Source of the DNA: Candidatus Pelagibacter sp.
GTDB lineage: Bacteria; Pseudomonadota; Alphaproteobacteria; Pelagibacterales; Pelagibacteraceae
Direction of reading: 5' to 3'
Assembly (NCBI GenBank): GCA_012963775.1
Contig: DTVC01000056.1
Coordinates: 1-14,544, forward strand
DNA length: 14,544 nt
The first letter of the stretch is position 1, and every line of letters starts with the position of its first letter. The position numbers were made by a program, and so were the translations under genes. A model generated the notes under the pieces. It worked only from the letters and a program-made list of their open reading frames with translations, did not search any database and was not told the DNA's origin. Positions 7,274 through 14,544 of the stretch are shown here, piece after piece.

Positions 7274-7277
7274 TGTC

Positions 7278-7919
7278 TTAAACAGTAAGGATTTGCTCAA
7301 TTTTACTAGTAATTTCATGTATTTTTTGACTACCATCTATTTCATGAAAATAGCTTCTTGGTGAAAAAAAATCTAAAACTGGTTTTGTTTTTTTCATGTA
7401 TTCATCATATCTAATAATAATAGCTTCTTGATTGTCATCTTTTCTTTTTTTTAAATAATTTCTTCCACATTTATGATTATCAATTTCTTCTTTATTTAAG
7501 TACTCGTTAAAAGTTTTATTACATTTTTCACATATAATTCTTCCTAAAATTCTTTTTTCTATAATTTTTCTATTTACTTTTAAAAATAATATAAAATTTA
7601 TAGATTGGTTATCTGCATTAAGCATTATTTCTAAATTCTCTGCTTGAGTCATATTTCTAGGATATCCATCAAATATAATTTTGTTTCTGTACAAAGGATT
7701 TATAATAACTTTTTTTAATATTTTATTAACGATATCATCAGTGACAAAATCTCCTTGAGAAATTATTTGCTCAATTTTTTTTCCAACATCTGATTTATTT
7801 TTAATTTCATTTCTTAAAAGATCACCACTTGAAGCTTGATAAAGATTAAATTTGTTGACAATTTTTTGAGCTTGAGTACCTTTACCTGCTCCTGGTGGAC
7901 CGAACAGAATTATATTCAC
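7278..7919 (-). CDS. adk: Adenylate kinase (GTG start)
   Basis: Adk interconverts ATP + AMP and 2 ADP in the cytoplasm. The 213-residue protein has the P-loop GPPGAGKGT (7-15), the AMP-binding segment SSGDLLR (30-36), DGYPRN (84-89, usually DGFPR), and a long LID of the metal-binding kind with Cys130-x2-Cys133, then His149-x-Cys151, then KRKDD (158-162). The usual zinc LID is Cys-x2-Cys-x16-Cys-x2-Cys/Asp, so the third ligand is altered here. The start codon is GTG; no ATG is near, and the P-loop begins six residues later, so the GTG is well supported. It lies three bases after the secY TAG and in the same frame. secY-adk adjacency is standard in the spc operon of alphaproteobacteria. Confidence 0.97.
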   Translation of the reverse strand: MNIILFGPPGAGKGTQAQKIVNKFNLYQASSGDLLRNEIKNKSDVGKKIEQIISQGDFVTDDIVNKILKKVIINPLYRNKIIFDGYPRNMTQAENLEIMLNADNQSINFILFLKVNRKIIEKRILGRIICEKCNKTFNEYLNKEEIDNHKCGRNYLKKRKDDNQEAIIIRYDEYMKKTKPVLDFFSPRSYFHEIDGSQKIHEITSKIEQILTV

Positions 7920-7922
7920 TAT

Positions 7923-9203
7923 CTATCTTCCAAATTTTGTTTTTTTGATTAATTGTTCATACTGAGAACTCATTAATCTTGTTTGTACTTGTGTTACTGT
8001 ATCGATTGCTACCACAACAACAATTAATATAGAAGTTCCTCCTAAATAAAAAGGAATTGGATAATTTGCAATTAAAAACTCTGGCATTAAACATACTAGA
8101 GTCAGATATAAAGCTCCTATTGTTGTTAACTTTGTCAAAATATTATCTATATAAATTGCTGTGCTTTCACCTGGCCTTATTCCTGGAATAAAACCACCAT
8201 GCTTCCTTAAATTTTCCGCTGTTTCATTTGGATTAAAAGTAATTGATGTATAAAAGAATGTAAAAAAGATTATTCCAGATGCATACAGTGACATGTATAG
8301 AGGTTGTCCTTGTGAAAAGTAAGATATGATATTTAAGAATGTTTCATTTTGAGAAATAGTAAAGTTTGAAAAAGTAACTGGTAATAATAATAAAGCTGAA
8401 GCAAAAATTGCTGGTATAACACCAGCAGAATTAATTTTTAAAGGCAAATGCGAAGAGTCGCCACCATAAATTTTATTTCCCATTTGTCTTTTGGGATAAT
8501 TTATAAGAATTTTTCTTAGAGCTCTTTCCATAAAAACAATAAACATAATTGTTAAAATTAATAAAACAAAAATTGCAATAATCATTAAAGTAGAAATTGC
8601 ACCAGTTCTACCAAGTTCAAATGTTGTTACTAAAGCTCTTGGTATTTCAGCAACAATTCCTGAAAAAATGATTAATGATATACCATTGCCAATTCCTCTT
8701 TGTGTAATCTGTTCTCCTAACCACATTAAAAAAATTGTTCCAGCAACGATTGTTGTTACGGTAGAAACTTTAAAAAATATTCCTGGATTTATTACTAAAT
8801 TTGCTGAAGACTCTAAACCAACTGACAATCCATAACCTTGAACTGTTGCTAATAATACTGTTCCATACCTTGTTATTTGTGTTATTTTTTGTCTTCCAAT
8901 TTCTCCTTGGCTTTTTAGATTTTTAAAATAGTCTGAAGTTCCAGTCAAAAGTTGTACTATAATTGAAGAAGAAATATATGGCATTATACCTAATGCAAAA
9001 ATAGCCATTCTTTTTATTGCTCCTCCAGCAAATACATTAAACATTCCTAACAAGCCTCTCTGACTATCTTGCATCATGATCTGAAGTTGCTCAGGATCTA
9101 TACCTGACAAAGGCACAAAAGTTCCAAATCTATAGACTGCTAGAATAAATATTGTAAATAATATTCGATTTCTTAAATCGTTTGGCTGAGATGATTCACT
9201 CAT
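7923..9203 (-). CDS. secY: Preprotein translocase subunit SecY
   Basis: SecY is the pore of the Sec export channel in the inner membrane and works with SecE, SecG and SecA. The 426-residue protein shows ten hydrophobic segments (roughly 12-31, 65-85, 110-130, 146-163, 172-192, 203-223, 260-280, 302-322, 357-377 and 382-402). Family motifs include MPYISSSIIVQLL (74-86), GEQITQRGIGNGISLIIF (163-180), PLKINSAGVIPAIF (254-267) and the cytoplasmic loop GGFIPGIRPG (336-345) used for SecA and ribosome contact. The N-terminus before TM1 is short (about 11 residues), slightly trimmed compared with many SecY proteins. It follows rplO by six bases and ends with TAG three bases before adk. Confidence 0.98.
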   Translation of the reverse strand: MSESSQPNDLRNRILFTIFILAVYRFGTFVPLSGIDPEQLQIMMQDSQRGLLGMFNVFAGGAIKRMAIFALGIMPYISSSIIVQLLTGTSDYFKNLKSQGEIGRQKITQITRYGTVLLATVQGYGLSVGLESSANLVINPGIFFKVSTVTTIVAGTIFLMWLGEQITQRGIGNGISLIIFSGIVAEIPRALVTTFELGRTGAISTLMIIAIFVLLILTIMFIVFMERALRKILINYPKRQMGNKIYGGDSSHLPLKINSAGVIPAIFASALLLLPVTFSNFTISQNETFLNIISYFSQGQPLYMSLYASGIIFFTFFYTSITFNPNETAENLRKHGGFIPGIRPGESTAIYIDNILTKLTTIGALYLTLVCLMPEFLIANYPIPFYLGGTSILIVVVVAIDTVTQVQTRLMSSQYEQLIKKTKFGR

Positions 9204-9209
9204 AAAAGA

Positions 9210-9668
9210 TTATATTTTTTTCTTAAGAGTTATTGATCCACCAATTTTTTTTAATTTTTCTTCAGCTGATTTTGAAAAAAAATCAACATTTACATCTATT
9301 TTATCTTTAATTTCTCCGGATCCTAAAATTTTAATTTTTTTATAACTTTTGCTAATGATATTAGCCTTTTTTAATAAATCTAAATCAATTTTTGTTTCTG
9401 AATTTATTCTTTTTGTATCTAAAAAACTTTGAATTTTACCTAAATTTATAATGGCAATCTTTTCTTTTTTTATAGGATTAAATCCTCTTTTTGGTAATCT
9501 TCGGAAAAGAGGCATTTGTCCTCCTTCAAAACTTTTTATTGCAACTCCAGATCTAGATTTTTGACCTTTCATCCCCCTCCCTGAAGTTTTTCCTTTTCCA
9601 GAACCAATTCCTCTACCAACTCTCATTTTTTTTATTTTAACCTGAGTAGTATTATTCAATGTTGTCAT
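9210..9668 (-). CDS. rplO: 50S ribosomal protein L15
   Basis: L15 is a late-assembly large-subunit protein. The 152-residue sequence has the Gly/Lys/Arg-rich N-terminal extension VGRGIGSGKGKTSGRGMKGQ (about 17-36), then SFEGGQMPLFRRLPKRGF and a globular C-terminal domain (about 70-150), as expected for the family. Its ATG overlaps the rpsE stop by one base (TAATG), leaving no room for rpmD, which lies at this position in most bacteria. Confidence 0.97.
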   Translation of the reverse strand: MTTLNNTTQVKIKKMRVGRGIGSGKGKTSGRGMKGQKSRSGVAIKSFEGGQMPLFRRLPKRGFNPIKKEKIAIINLGKIQSFLDTKRINSETKIDLDLLKKANIISKSYKKIKILGSGEIKDKIDVNVDFFSKSAEEKLKKIGGSITLKKKI

Positions 9669-10168
9669 TATCCTCTTTTTTCAATGATTTCATTTATTTT
9701 TTTATTTCTTAAAATTGATATATTTTTAGGCGAATTTTGTTTTTGAAGTGCTTTCATGCATGCTCTAATTACATTATGAGGATTTGCTGTTCCAATTGAT
9801 TTAGCAACAATATCTTTAATACCCAAAACCTCACATACAGCTCTTACAGGTCCTCCAGCTATAATACCTGTACCTTTTGGTGCAGCTCTTAATTTTATTT
9901 TTCCAGCACCCTCCTTTCCATAACTATCATGATGGATTGTTCTTCCTTCTCTTAAAGGTATTTGAATTAATTTTCTTCTAGCTAGTTCATTAGCTTTTTT
10001 GATAGCATCTGGAACTTGTTTTGCTTTTGCATGAGCAATACCAATTTTTCCATTTTGATTTCCAACAACTACTAAAGCAGAAAATCCAAATCTTCTTCCG
10101 CCTTTAACAACTTTTGTAATCCTATTTATATGAACTAATTTTTCTAAAAAATTGCTATTTTTTTCCAT
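9668..10168 (-). CDS. rpsE: 30S ribosomal protein S5
   Basis: S5 takes part in decoding accuracy and 30S assembly. The 166-residue protein has the double-stranded-RNA-binding-like N-terminal domain with the S5 signature region VVKGGRRFGFSALVVVGN (20-37) and GIAHAKAKQVPDAIKKA. The C-terminal S5 fold carries APKGTGIIAGGPVRAVCEVLGI and KSIGTANPHNVIRA. Length is as in E. coli (167). It starts three bases after the rplR stop. Confidence 0.98.
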   Translation of the reverse strand: MEKNSNFLEKLVHINRITKVVKGGRRFGFSALVVVGNQNGKIGIAHAKAKQVPDAIKKANELARRKLIQIPLREGRTIHHDSYGKEGAGKIKLRAAPKGTGIIAGGPVRAVCEVLGIKDIVAKSIGTANPHNVIRACMKALQKQNSPKNISILRNKKINEIIEKRG

Positions 10169-10171
10169 AAT

Positions 10172-10528
10172 TTAAAATTCCATTCCATTTTTTCTTAGAG
10201 TTTCAGCAAAAGTTTTTACTCTTCCATGATATTTGTATACACCTCTATCAAAATAAACTTTAGTAATTTTCTTTTCTAAGGCTTTCTTTGCCAACATTTC
10301 AGCTACAACAGTTGACAATTCTATTTTATTTTTTTTATTTAAAGCTTTAATTGTTTTTTCATTTGATGATGCAGAAATAAGAGTAATATTTCTAACATCG
10401 TCAATGATTTGGGCACTAATATTCTTGGATGATCTGGATACACTTAGCCTAAATCTTCCTTCTTTAGAAACTTTTTTAAGTTTATTCCTAATCTTATATT
10501 TTTTTCTATCCAATGTTGTAAGTTTCAT
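10172..10528 (-). CDS. rplR: 50S ribosomal protein L18
   Basis: L18 binds 5S rRNA together with L5. The 118-residue protein has the basic N-terminus, [19 protein letters not shown] (26-44), and the conserved end [23 protein letters not shown]. Length matches the family (about 117). Its ATG overlaps the rplF stop by one base (TAATG), and an AAGGA Shine-Dalgarno-like stretch lies upstream inside the end of rplF. Confidence 0.97.
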   Translation of the reverse strand: MKLTTLDRKKYKIRNKLKKVSKEGRFRLSVSRSSKNISAQIIDDVRNITLISASSNEKTIKALNKKNKIELSTVVAEMLAKKALEKKITKVYFDRGVYKYHGRVKTFAETLRKNGMEF

Positions 10529-11067
10529 TATTTCTTTTTTCCTTCTTTTCTTAAAATATATTGTCCTTGTTCTTTAATACCTTTTCCTTTGTATGGTTCA
10601 GTTTTTTTTAATGATTTAATTTTAGAAGCTACCATTCCAACCTCTTGTTTATCAAATCCACTGATTTTTATTATTGTTTGTTTTTCTACTATAATTTTAA
10701 TTGTCTCAGGGATATCAAAATTTACATCATGACTAAAGCCTAGTTGAAGATTAAGTTGTTTTCCTTTTAAAGCAGCTCTGAATCCAACACCGCTTAGTTC
10801 CAAAGTTTTATTATAACCTTTGCTTGCACCTATAATTGTATTATTTACTAAGCTTCTATTCATTCCCCAAAGACGTTTAGTGTCTTGATTAATTTTTTTG
10901 GGTTTTATTAACACTTCTTTTCCATCATTTATTTTGAGATCAAATATTTCTAAATCCATATTTAATGATCTTTTACCTAATGGTCCCTCGACATTTAATA
11001 TGTTTCCATTTAGAACAACTTTAACTTTTTCAGGAATTGAAATTTTTATTTTACCTATTTTAGACAT
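10528..11067 (-). CDS. rplF: 50S ribosomal protein L6
   Basis: L6 lies near the sarcin-ricin loop and factor-binding site. The protein begins [15 protein letters not shown] and contains two L6 repeats. The C-terminal one has [15 protein letters not shown] and the family signature around [30 protein letters not shown] chose the ATG at 11067 (179 residues) instead of one five codons upstream: it matches the family N-terminus (SRIGK/SKIGK) and overlaps the rpsH stop by one base (TAATG), as at other junctions here. Confidence 0.96.
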   Translation of the reverse strand: MSKIGKIKISIPEKVKVVLNGNILNVEGPLGKRSLNMDLEIFDLKINDGKEVLIKPKKINQDTKRLWGMNRSLVNNTIIGASKGYNKTLELSGVGFRAALKGKQLNLQLGFSHDVNFDIPETIKIIVEKQTIIKISGFDKQEVGMVASKIKSLKKTEPYKGKGIKEQGQYILRKEGKKK

Positions 11068-11462
11068 TAGAATACCTTGCAAATAATTTCTCCACCTACT
11101 TTTTGTTTCCTAGCATCAATATCAGTCATAACTCCTTTTGGAGTTGATATAATTGCAATACCAAGTCCGTTATTGATTTTTGGCAAACTTTCTGCTCTTG
11201 AAAAAATTCTTCTTCCTGGTTTTGAAACCCTTTGAATTGAACTTATAACAGGATTACCAGAATTATATTTTAAACTAATTTCTAAATAAGGTTTGTTCGA
11301 CTCTTGAGAAACTTTATAATCAATAATATATCCTTCACTTTTAAGAACTTCCGCAATTTTTACCTTAAATTTTGAAGAAGGTAATTGGACCTTTTTATGA
11401 TTCCGTAATTGTGCATTTTTAATTCTTGCTATCATATCTCCTATTGGATCACTTAAACTCAT
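11067..11462 (-). CDS. rpsH: 30S ribosomal protein S8
   Basis: S8 is a primary 16S rRNA binder, and in E. coli it represses translation of its own operon. The 131-residue protein begins MSLSDPIGDMIARIKNAQ and ends with NGLGIAIISTPKGVMTDIDARKQKVGGEIICKVF, containing the S8 signature GIAIISTPKGVMTD. Length is typical. A Shine-Dalgarno AAAGGA precedes it. Confidence 0.98.
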   Translation of the reverse strand: MSLSDPIGDMIARIKNAQLRNHKKVQLPSSKFKVKIAEVLKSEGYIIDYKVSQESNKPYLEISLKYNSGNPVISSIQRVSKPGRRIFSRAESLPKINNGLGIAIISTPKGVMTDIDARKQKVGGEIICKVF

Positions 11463-11466
11463 ATTT

Positions 11467-11472
11467 TCCTTT
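11467..11472 (-). promoter_or_regulatory. Shine-Dalgarno site for rpsH
   Basis: AAAGGA on the minus strand ends four bases before the rpsH ATG, in the short gap after the rpsN TAG stop. It supports the ATG at 11462. Confidence 0.5.
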
Positions 11473-11778
11473 CTACCAACTTGACTTTACCATGCCAGGA
11501 ATTTTTCCCTCTAATCCTAACTGTCTTAAAGCAATTCTTGATATTTTTAGTTTTCTATAGACACCATGTGGTCGCCCAGTTATTTGACATCTATTTCTTA
11601 CCCTTGTTTTTGATGAATTACGTGGAAGATTGGATAACTTAAGTTGAGCTTTAAATCTTTCTTCTAACGGTAATTGCTTGTTCATAATTATTTCTTTTAA
11701 TTTTTTTCTTTTAACAAAAAATCTGTTTGATAATTTTATTCTTTTATTATTTTTGTTTATAGAACTTACCTTTGCCAT
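11473..11778 (-). CDS. rpsN: 30S ribosomal protein S14 (long, zinc-free form)
   Basis: S14 is a small-subunit head protein. The 101-residue sequence is the long form that lacks the two CxxC zinc pairs of the short form: only one Cys is present, in [20 protein letters not shown] (62-81, Cys64). The family end [11 protein letters not shown] is present. Its start has the clearest Shine-Dalgarno in this block. Confidence 0.97.
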   Translation of the reverse strand: MAKVSSINKNNKRIKLSNRFFVKRKKLKEIIMNKQLPLEERFKAQLKLSNLPRNSSKTRVRNRCQITGRPHGVYRKLKISRIALRQLGLEGKIPGMVKSSW

Positions 11779-11780
11779 AT

Positions 11781-12335
11781 TTAATTGCTCCTTTTGTCTC
11801 TTAATGGAAAATTTAATTGTTTTAATAATTCAAAACTATCTTCTTTTTTTAAAGATTTAATTACAATTGAAATATCAAGGCCTCTTATTTTTTCTACTTT
11901 ATCAAAATTTACTTCCGGAAATACTATGTGCTCTTTAATACCAAAAGTATAATTTCCAAATTGATCAAATCCATTTGGTGACAGTCCCCTAAAATCTCTT
12001 ATTCTTGGAAGAGCTATATTTACTAAACGATCAATAAATTCGTACATTTTGTTTCTTCTTAAAGTAACTTTCAATCCTGCGTTTGTATTTTTTCTTGTTT
12101 TAAAATTAGATATGGATTTTTTAAACTTTGTAATTACAGGTTTTTGTCCAGTAATTCTTGCTAGATCTTCTTCACAAGATTTAATTATTTTTGTATCATT
12201 TCCATCAACACCTAGTCCCATATTCAAAACAACTTTTTGTATTTGAGGTACCATATAAAGATTTCTGTAACCTAATTTCTCTTTTAAATTTGGTTGAATT
12301 TTTTTAACAAATAATTCCTTAAGCCTTGGTGTCAT
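11781..12335 (-). CDS. rplE: 50S ribosomal protein L5
   Basis: L5 binds 5S rRNA and contacts the P-site tRNA. The 184-residue protein contains [14 protein letters not shown] (29-42), [37 protein letters not shown] and [15 protein letters not shown], all diagnostic of the family. Its length is a few residues above E. coli (179). It starts two bases after the rplX stop and ends two bases before the rpsN ATG. Confidence 0.98.
   Translation of the reverse strand: MTPRLKELFVKKIQPNLKEKLGYRNLYMVPQIQKVVLNMGLGVDGNDTKIIKSCEEDLARITGQKPVITKFKKSISNFKTRKNTNAGLKVTLRRNKMYEFIDRLVNIALPRIRDFRGLSPNGFDQFGNYTFGIKEHIVFPEVNFDKVEKIRGLDISIVIKSLKKEDSFELLKQLNFPLRDKRSN
11788..11793 (-). promoter_or_regulatory. Shine-Dalgarno site for rpsN
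   Basis: AAGGAG on the minus strand ends nine bases before the rpsN ATG and lies in the last codons of rplE. Confidence 0.65.
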
Positions 12336-12337
12336 TA

Positions 12338-12580
12338 TTATTTTTTAGCCTCAACTTTTTTGTTTTTTTGATCAATTAAACTAAGATTAGATATATGCAG
12401 AAAATTTTCTTTTGAAATTATTCCACCTTTCTTTTCTTTTGTTGTTTTAACGTGCTTTTTGACCATGTTTATTCCTTTTACTTTTACCCTATTGTTAGCT
12501 CTATCAATTTCAATTACTTCTCCATCTTTATTTTTATCTTTGCCTGTTAAAATTTTTACTTTTGATCGTTTTTTTATCAT
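12338..12580 (-). CDS. rplX: 50S ribosomal protein L24 (short form)
   Basis: L24 starts large-subunit assembly and lies near the tunnel exit. The KOW motif is visible at the start ([20 protein letters not shown], 7-26), followed by [16 protein letters not shown]. At 80 residues it is shorter than the 104-residue E. coli protein. The family's C-terminal beta segment is compressed to [20 protein letters not shown] and a charged tail. It starts one base after the rplN stop. Confidence 0.96.
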   Translation of the reverse strand: MIKKRSKVKILTGKDKNKDGEVIEIDRANNRVKVKGINMVKKHVKTTKEKKGGIISKENFLHISNLSLIDQKNKKVEAKK

Positions 12581-12581
12581 T

Positions 12582-12950
12582 TTAAATAACCTCTGGTGCT
12601 AAAGAAACTATTTTCATTTGCCCTCTGCTTCTTAATTCTCTTGTAACTGGTCCAAAAATTCTAGTTCCAATAGGTTCACCCTTATCATCAGTTAATACTG
12701 CGGCATTGTTATCAAATTTAACTTTCGATCCATCATTTCTGTGAATTCCTTTTTTTACTCTTACTACAACAGCTTTATGCACTGAACCTTTTTTTACTTT
12801 ACCTCTAGGTATCGCTTCTTTAACAGCTACAACAATAGTATCACCAATACTAGCATATCTTCTTTTTGAACCCCCCAAAACTTTTATACATTCAATTTTT
12901 TTTGCTCCAGTATTATCTGCTACATACAATTCTGTTTGAACTTGTATCAT
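12582..12950 (-). CDS. rplN: 50S ribosomal protein L14
   Basis: L14 lies at the subunit interface and contacts 16S rRNA. The 122-residue protein begins [27 protein letters not shown] and ends [11 protein letters not shown]...[10 protein letters not shown], exactly the family's length and ends. Its ATG overlaps the rpsQ stop by four bases (ATGA). Confidence 0.98.
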   Translation of the reverse strand: MIQVQTELYVADNTGAKKIECIKVLGGSKRRYASIGDTIVVAVKEAIPRGKVKKGSVHKAVVVRVKKGIHRNDGSKVKFDNNAAVLTDDKGEPIGTRIFGPVTRELRSRGQMKIVSLAPEVI

Positions 12951-13183
12951 TTGCTTTCTCCCATAACTTCAAACTTTTTTGTTTTTGAATAAGGCTTGCA
13001 TTCAATTATTGAAACTTTATCACCGTTTTTGTACTTGTTATTTTCATCGTGCACGCTATATTTTTTTTTTGTTTTAATAATTTTTTTTAGTATTGGGTGT
13101 TGATATTTTCTCTCAACCAAAACTGTAATTGTTTTATTTGGCATATCACTTACTACAATTCCTTTTAATAATTTTTTAGGCAT
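12947..13183 (-). CDS. rpsQ: 30S ribosomal protein S17
   Basis: S17 is an early 16S rRNA-binding protein with an OB fold. The 78-residue protein starts [21 protein letters not shown] and contains the family signature [12 protein letters not shown] near the end. The frame opens 15 bases further upstream with a TTG and an ATG. I chose the ATG at 13183 because it matches the family N-terminus and has a GAGA-type Shine-Dalgarno eight bases upstream, while the upstream ATG has none. The chosen start lies inside the end of rpmC (eight-base overlap). A run of ten A falls in its Lys codons at 13061-13070. Confidence 0.95.
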   Translation of the reverse strand: MPKKLLKGIVVSDMPNKTITVLVERKYQHPILKKIIKTKKKYSVHDENNKYKNGDKVSIIECKPYSKTKKFEVMGESK

Positions 13184-13367
13184 TTTGTTTCTCATCAAAG
13201 TTAGTTTTTAGTCTGGCAATTGTCCTTTTAGTTTCATTTATTTTAGCTGGACTTTTTAATTGACCGTTTGTTTTTTGAAATCTAAAATTAAATAAATCTT
13301 TTTTTAATTTTTCAATATTTTTAAGTATTTCGGTTTTGGTCAATTTTTTTGTTTCTTTCTTTTTCAT
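13176..13367 (-). CDS. rpmC: 50S ribosomal protein L29
   Basis: L29 lies at the tunnel exit and helps dock trigger factor and SRP. The 63-residue, mostly helical protein has the typical LKKDLFNFRFQKTNGQLKSP (21-40) and ETKRTIARLKT near the end. Its ATG follows the rplP stop with no spacer. Confidence 0.95.
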   Translation of the reverse strand: MKKKETKKLTKTEILKNIEKLKKDLFNFRFQKTNGQLKSPAKINETKRTIARLKTNFDEKQNA

Positions 13368-13775
13368 TTACATTCTTTTTATAAATTTTGTTTTAATTGG
13401 CAGTTTGGCAGAAGCTTTATATAATGCTTCTCTTGCTATTTCTTCAGAGACTCCATCAACCTCAAAAAGAATTCTTCCTGGTTTAACTCTACATGCCCAA
13501 AATTCAGGTGATCCTTTTCCTTTACCCATTCTTACTTCGATTGGTTTTTTAGAAATTGGGATATTTGGAAACATTCTAGTCCATACTCTTCCTTGTCTTT
13601 TCATGTGTCTAGTCAGAGCTACCCTTGCTGCTTCAATTTGTTTTGAAATAACTCTCTCTGGCTGAATAGCTTTTAATCCATATGCTCCATAATTAAGAAA
13701 ATTACATCTTGAAGCATTGCCATGAATTCTTCCTTTATGAGCTTTTCTGTATTTTGTTCTTGTTGGTTGTAACAT
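13368..13775 (-). CDS. rplP: 50S ribosomal protein L16
   Basis: L16 organises the A-site tRNA-binding region of the large subunit. The 135-residue protein begins [19 protein letters not shown] and contains FGxYGLKA-like [29 protein letters not shown] in segments, then [24 protein letters not shown] (about 65-88), the family signatures. Length is as expected (136 in E. coli). It starts five bases after the rpsC stop. Confidence 0.98.
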   Translation of the reverse strand: MLQPTRTKYRKAHKGRIHGNASRCNFLNYGAYGLKAIQPERVISKQIEAARVALTRHMKRQGRVWTRMFPNIPISKKPIEVRMGKGKGSPEFWACRVKPGRILFEVDGVSEEIAREALYKASAKLPIKTKFIKRM

Positions 13776-13780
13776 AATTA

Positions 13781-14437
13781 TTATTTATTTGTTTCCTGGT
13801 TATATTCCTTAGAAAAAATTTCACCTTTATATATCCAAACTTTTACTCCAATTATTCCGTATGTAGTTAATGCTTCTGCTTCAGCATAATCAATATCAGC
13901 TCTTAAAGTATGTGAAGGAACACTTCCTTCTCTTAACCACTCCGTTCTTGCTATTTCATTTCCTCCTAATCTACCGCTTATAGCTACTTTAATACCTTTG
14001 ACACCTAATCTTAAAGCTGATTGCATAGCTCTTTTCATTGCTCTTCTGTAAGAAACTCTTTTTACAAGTTGTTGTGCAATGTTTTCTGCTACTAAATAAC
14101 TATTTGTTTCGGGTCTCTTTACCTCTTTAATATTTAGAATAACTTCATTTGTTGTAAGATTAGATAGTTTGCCTTTTATTTTTTCTATGTCGCTTCCTTT
14201 TTTTCCAATTACAAATCCTGGTCTTGAAGTATAAATTGTCACAAAACATTTTTTTGCAGTTCTTTCTATCATAACCTTAGAAACACCAGAGTTTACTACA
14301 TTTTTTTTAATATATTCTCTTATTTTAAAATCCTCGATTAAGTAGTTTCCAAAATCTTTTTTCTTAGCATACCAAACTGAATCCCATCCTCTATTGATAC
14401 CTAATCTTAAACCTACAGGATTAACCTTTTGTCCCAT
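13781..14437 (-). CDS. rpsC: 30S ribosomal protein S3
   Basis: S3 lines the mRNA entry channel and has helicase-like activity with S4 and S5. The 218-residue protein begins [20 protein letters not shown] and carries a type II KH domain (about 38-110) with the GxxG loop GKKG at 78-81. The C-terminal domain has [21 protein letters not shown] and [31 protein letters not shown]. It is slightly shorter than the 233-residue E. coli protein at the C-terminus. Its start lies inside the end of rplV (17-base overlap). Confidence 0.98.
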   Translation of the reverse strand: MGQKVNPVGLRLGINRGWDSVWYAKKKDFGNYLIEDFKIREYIKKNVVNSGVSKVMIERTAKKCFVTIYTSRPGFVIGKKGSDIEKIKGKLSNLTTNEVILNIKEVKRPETNSYLVAENIAQQLVKRVSYRRAMKRAMQSALRLGVKGIKVAISGRLGGNEIARTEWLREGSVPSHTLRADIDYAEAEALTTYGIIGVKVWIYKGEIFSKEYNQETNK

Positions 14438-14544
14438 GTTTCTCTTCTTTCATTTTTTCTGATAAAATTATAGTTAAGTTTGAATAAGGTTTCATTATTG
14501 GTGAAGCTTTTCCTTTAGCTCTTGCTCTAAATCTCTTCATAACA
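14421..14544 (-). CDS. rplV: 50S ribosomal protein L22, C-terminal part (cut by window edge)
   Basis: The last 40 residues of L22 are present: [20 protein letters not shown] then NLTIILSEK and a Lys/Glu-rich tail. This matches the conserved L22 C-terminal hairpin end (R-x-R-A-K-G-R-A, then H/S-L-T-I). L22 lines the exit tunnel next to L4. The gene precedes rpsC, as in the S10 operon, and overlaps it by 17 bases. The N-terminal two thirds lie beyond the right edge. Confidence 0.93.
   Translation of the reverse strand, partial: VMKRFRARAKGKASPIMKPYSNLTIILSEKMKEEKHGTKG

Noticed and set aside
13336..13665. Plus-strand open frame of 109 codons with a hydrophobic start resembling a signal peptide
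   Set aside because: It lies entirely opposite rplP and the start of rpmC. The apparent signal peptide is the complement of basic L16/L29 codons.

Overview
The window is about 14.5 kb of very AT-rich, tightly packed bacterial chromosome. It looks like a SAR11-type alphaproteobacterium (Pelagibacterales). This assignment rests on four things. The gene order secY-adk-rpsM-rpsK-rpoA-rplQ, with no rpsD or rpmJ inside, is alphaproteobacterial. The metabolic proteins are extremely rich in Lys, Ile and Asn. Spacers are mostly 0-60 bases. There are stand-alone biosynthesis genes (panC, lipB, galU/ugd) of a kind expected in a free-living cell. It is an inference from content, not from a phylogeny.

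Right part (about 4.9-14.5 kb, all minus strand, so read right to left): one unbroken ribosomal-protein block joining the end of S10, all of spc, and alpha. The order is rplV (cut by the window edge), rpsC, rplP, rpmC, rpsQ, rplN, rplX, rplE, rpsN, rpsH, rplF, rplR, rpsE, rplO, secY, adk, rpsM, rpsK, rpoA, rplQ. Almost every junction overlaps or is under 15 bases, and four are TAATG stop-start overlaps. rpmD (L30), expected between rpsE and rplO, is absent, because the rpsE stop overlaps the rplO start. The widest internal gap (56 bases, adk-rpsM) holds a plausible sigma70 promoter for the alpha part. The block makes ribosomal proteins, the RNA polymerase alpha subunit, the protein-export channel SecY and adenylate kinase.

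Middle (3.3-4.9 kb): a 23S rRNA pseudouridine synthase of the RluC/RluD type lies 16 bases after rplQ and may be a tail gene of the same transcript. It converges with and overlaps lipB (octanoyltransferase, plus strand). lipB is divergent from mgtE.

Left part (0-3.3 kb): mgtE (Mg2+ transporter, minus) converges on panC (pantothenate synthetase, plus), and their stop codons share the palindrome TTAA. panC is divergent from galU. galU overlaps ugd (cut by the left edge) by ATGA, and this pair makes UDP-glucose and then UDP-glucuronate for surface polysaccharide.

No stretch over 60 bases lacks a gene. I saw no tRNA, rRNA, CRISPR, insertion sequence or phage gene, and no convincing new system. 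The points of interest are small: the missing rpmD, the in-frame secY-TAG-adk junction with a GTG start, an unusual adenylate kinase metal site, an extended S11, and convergent genes with no room for terminators.
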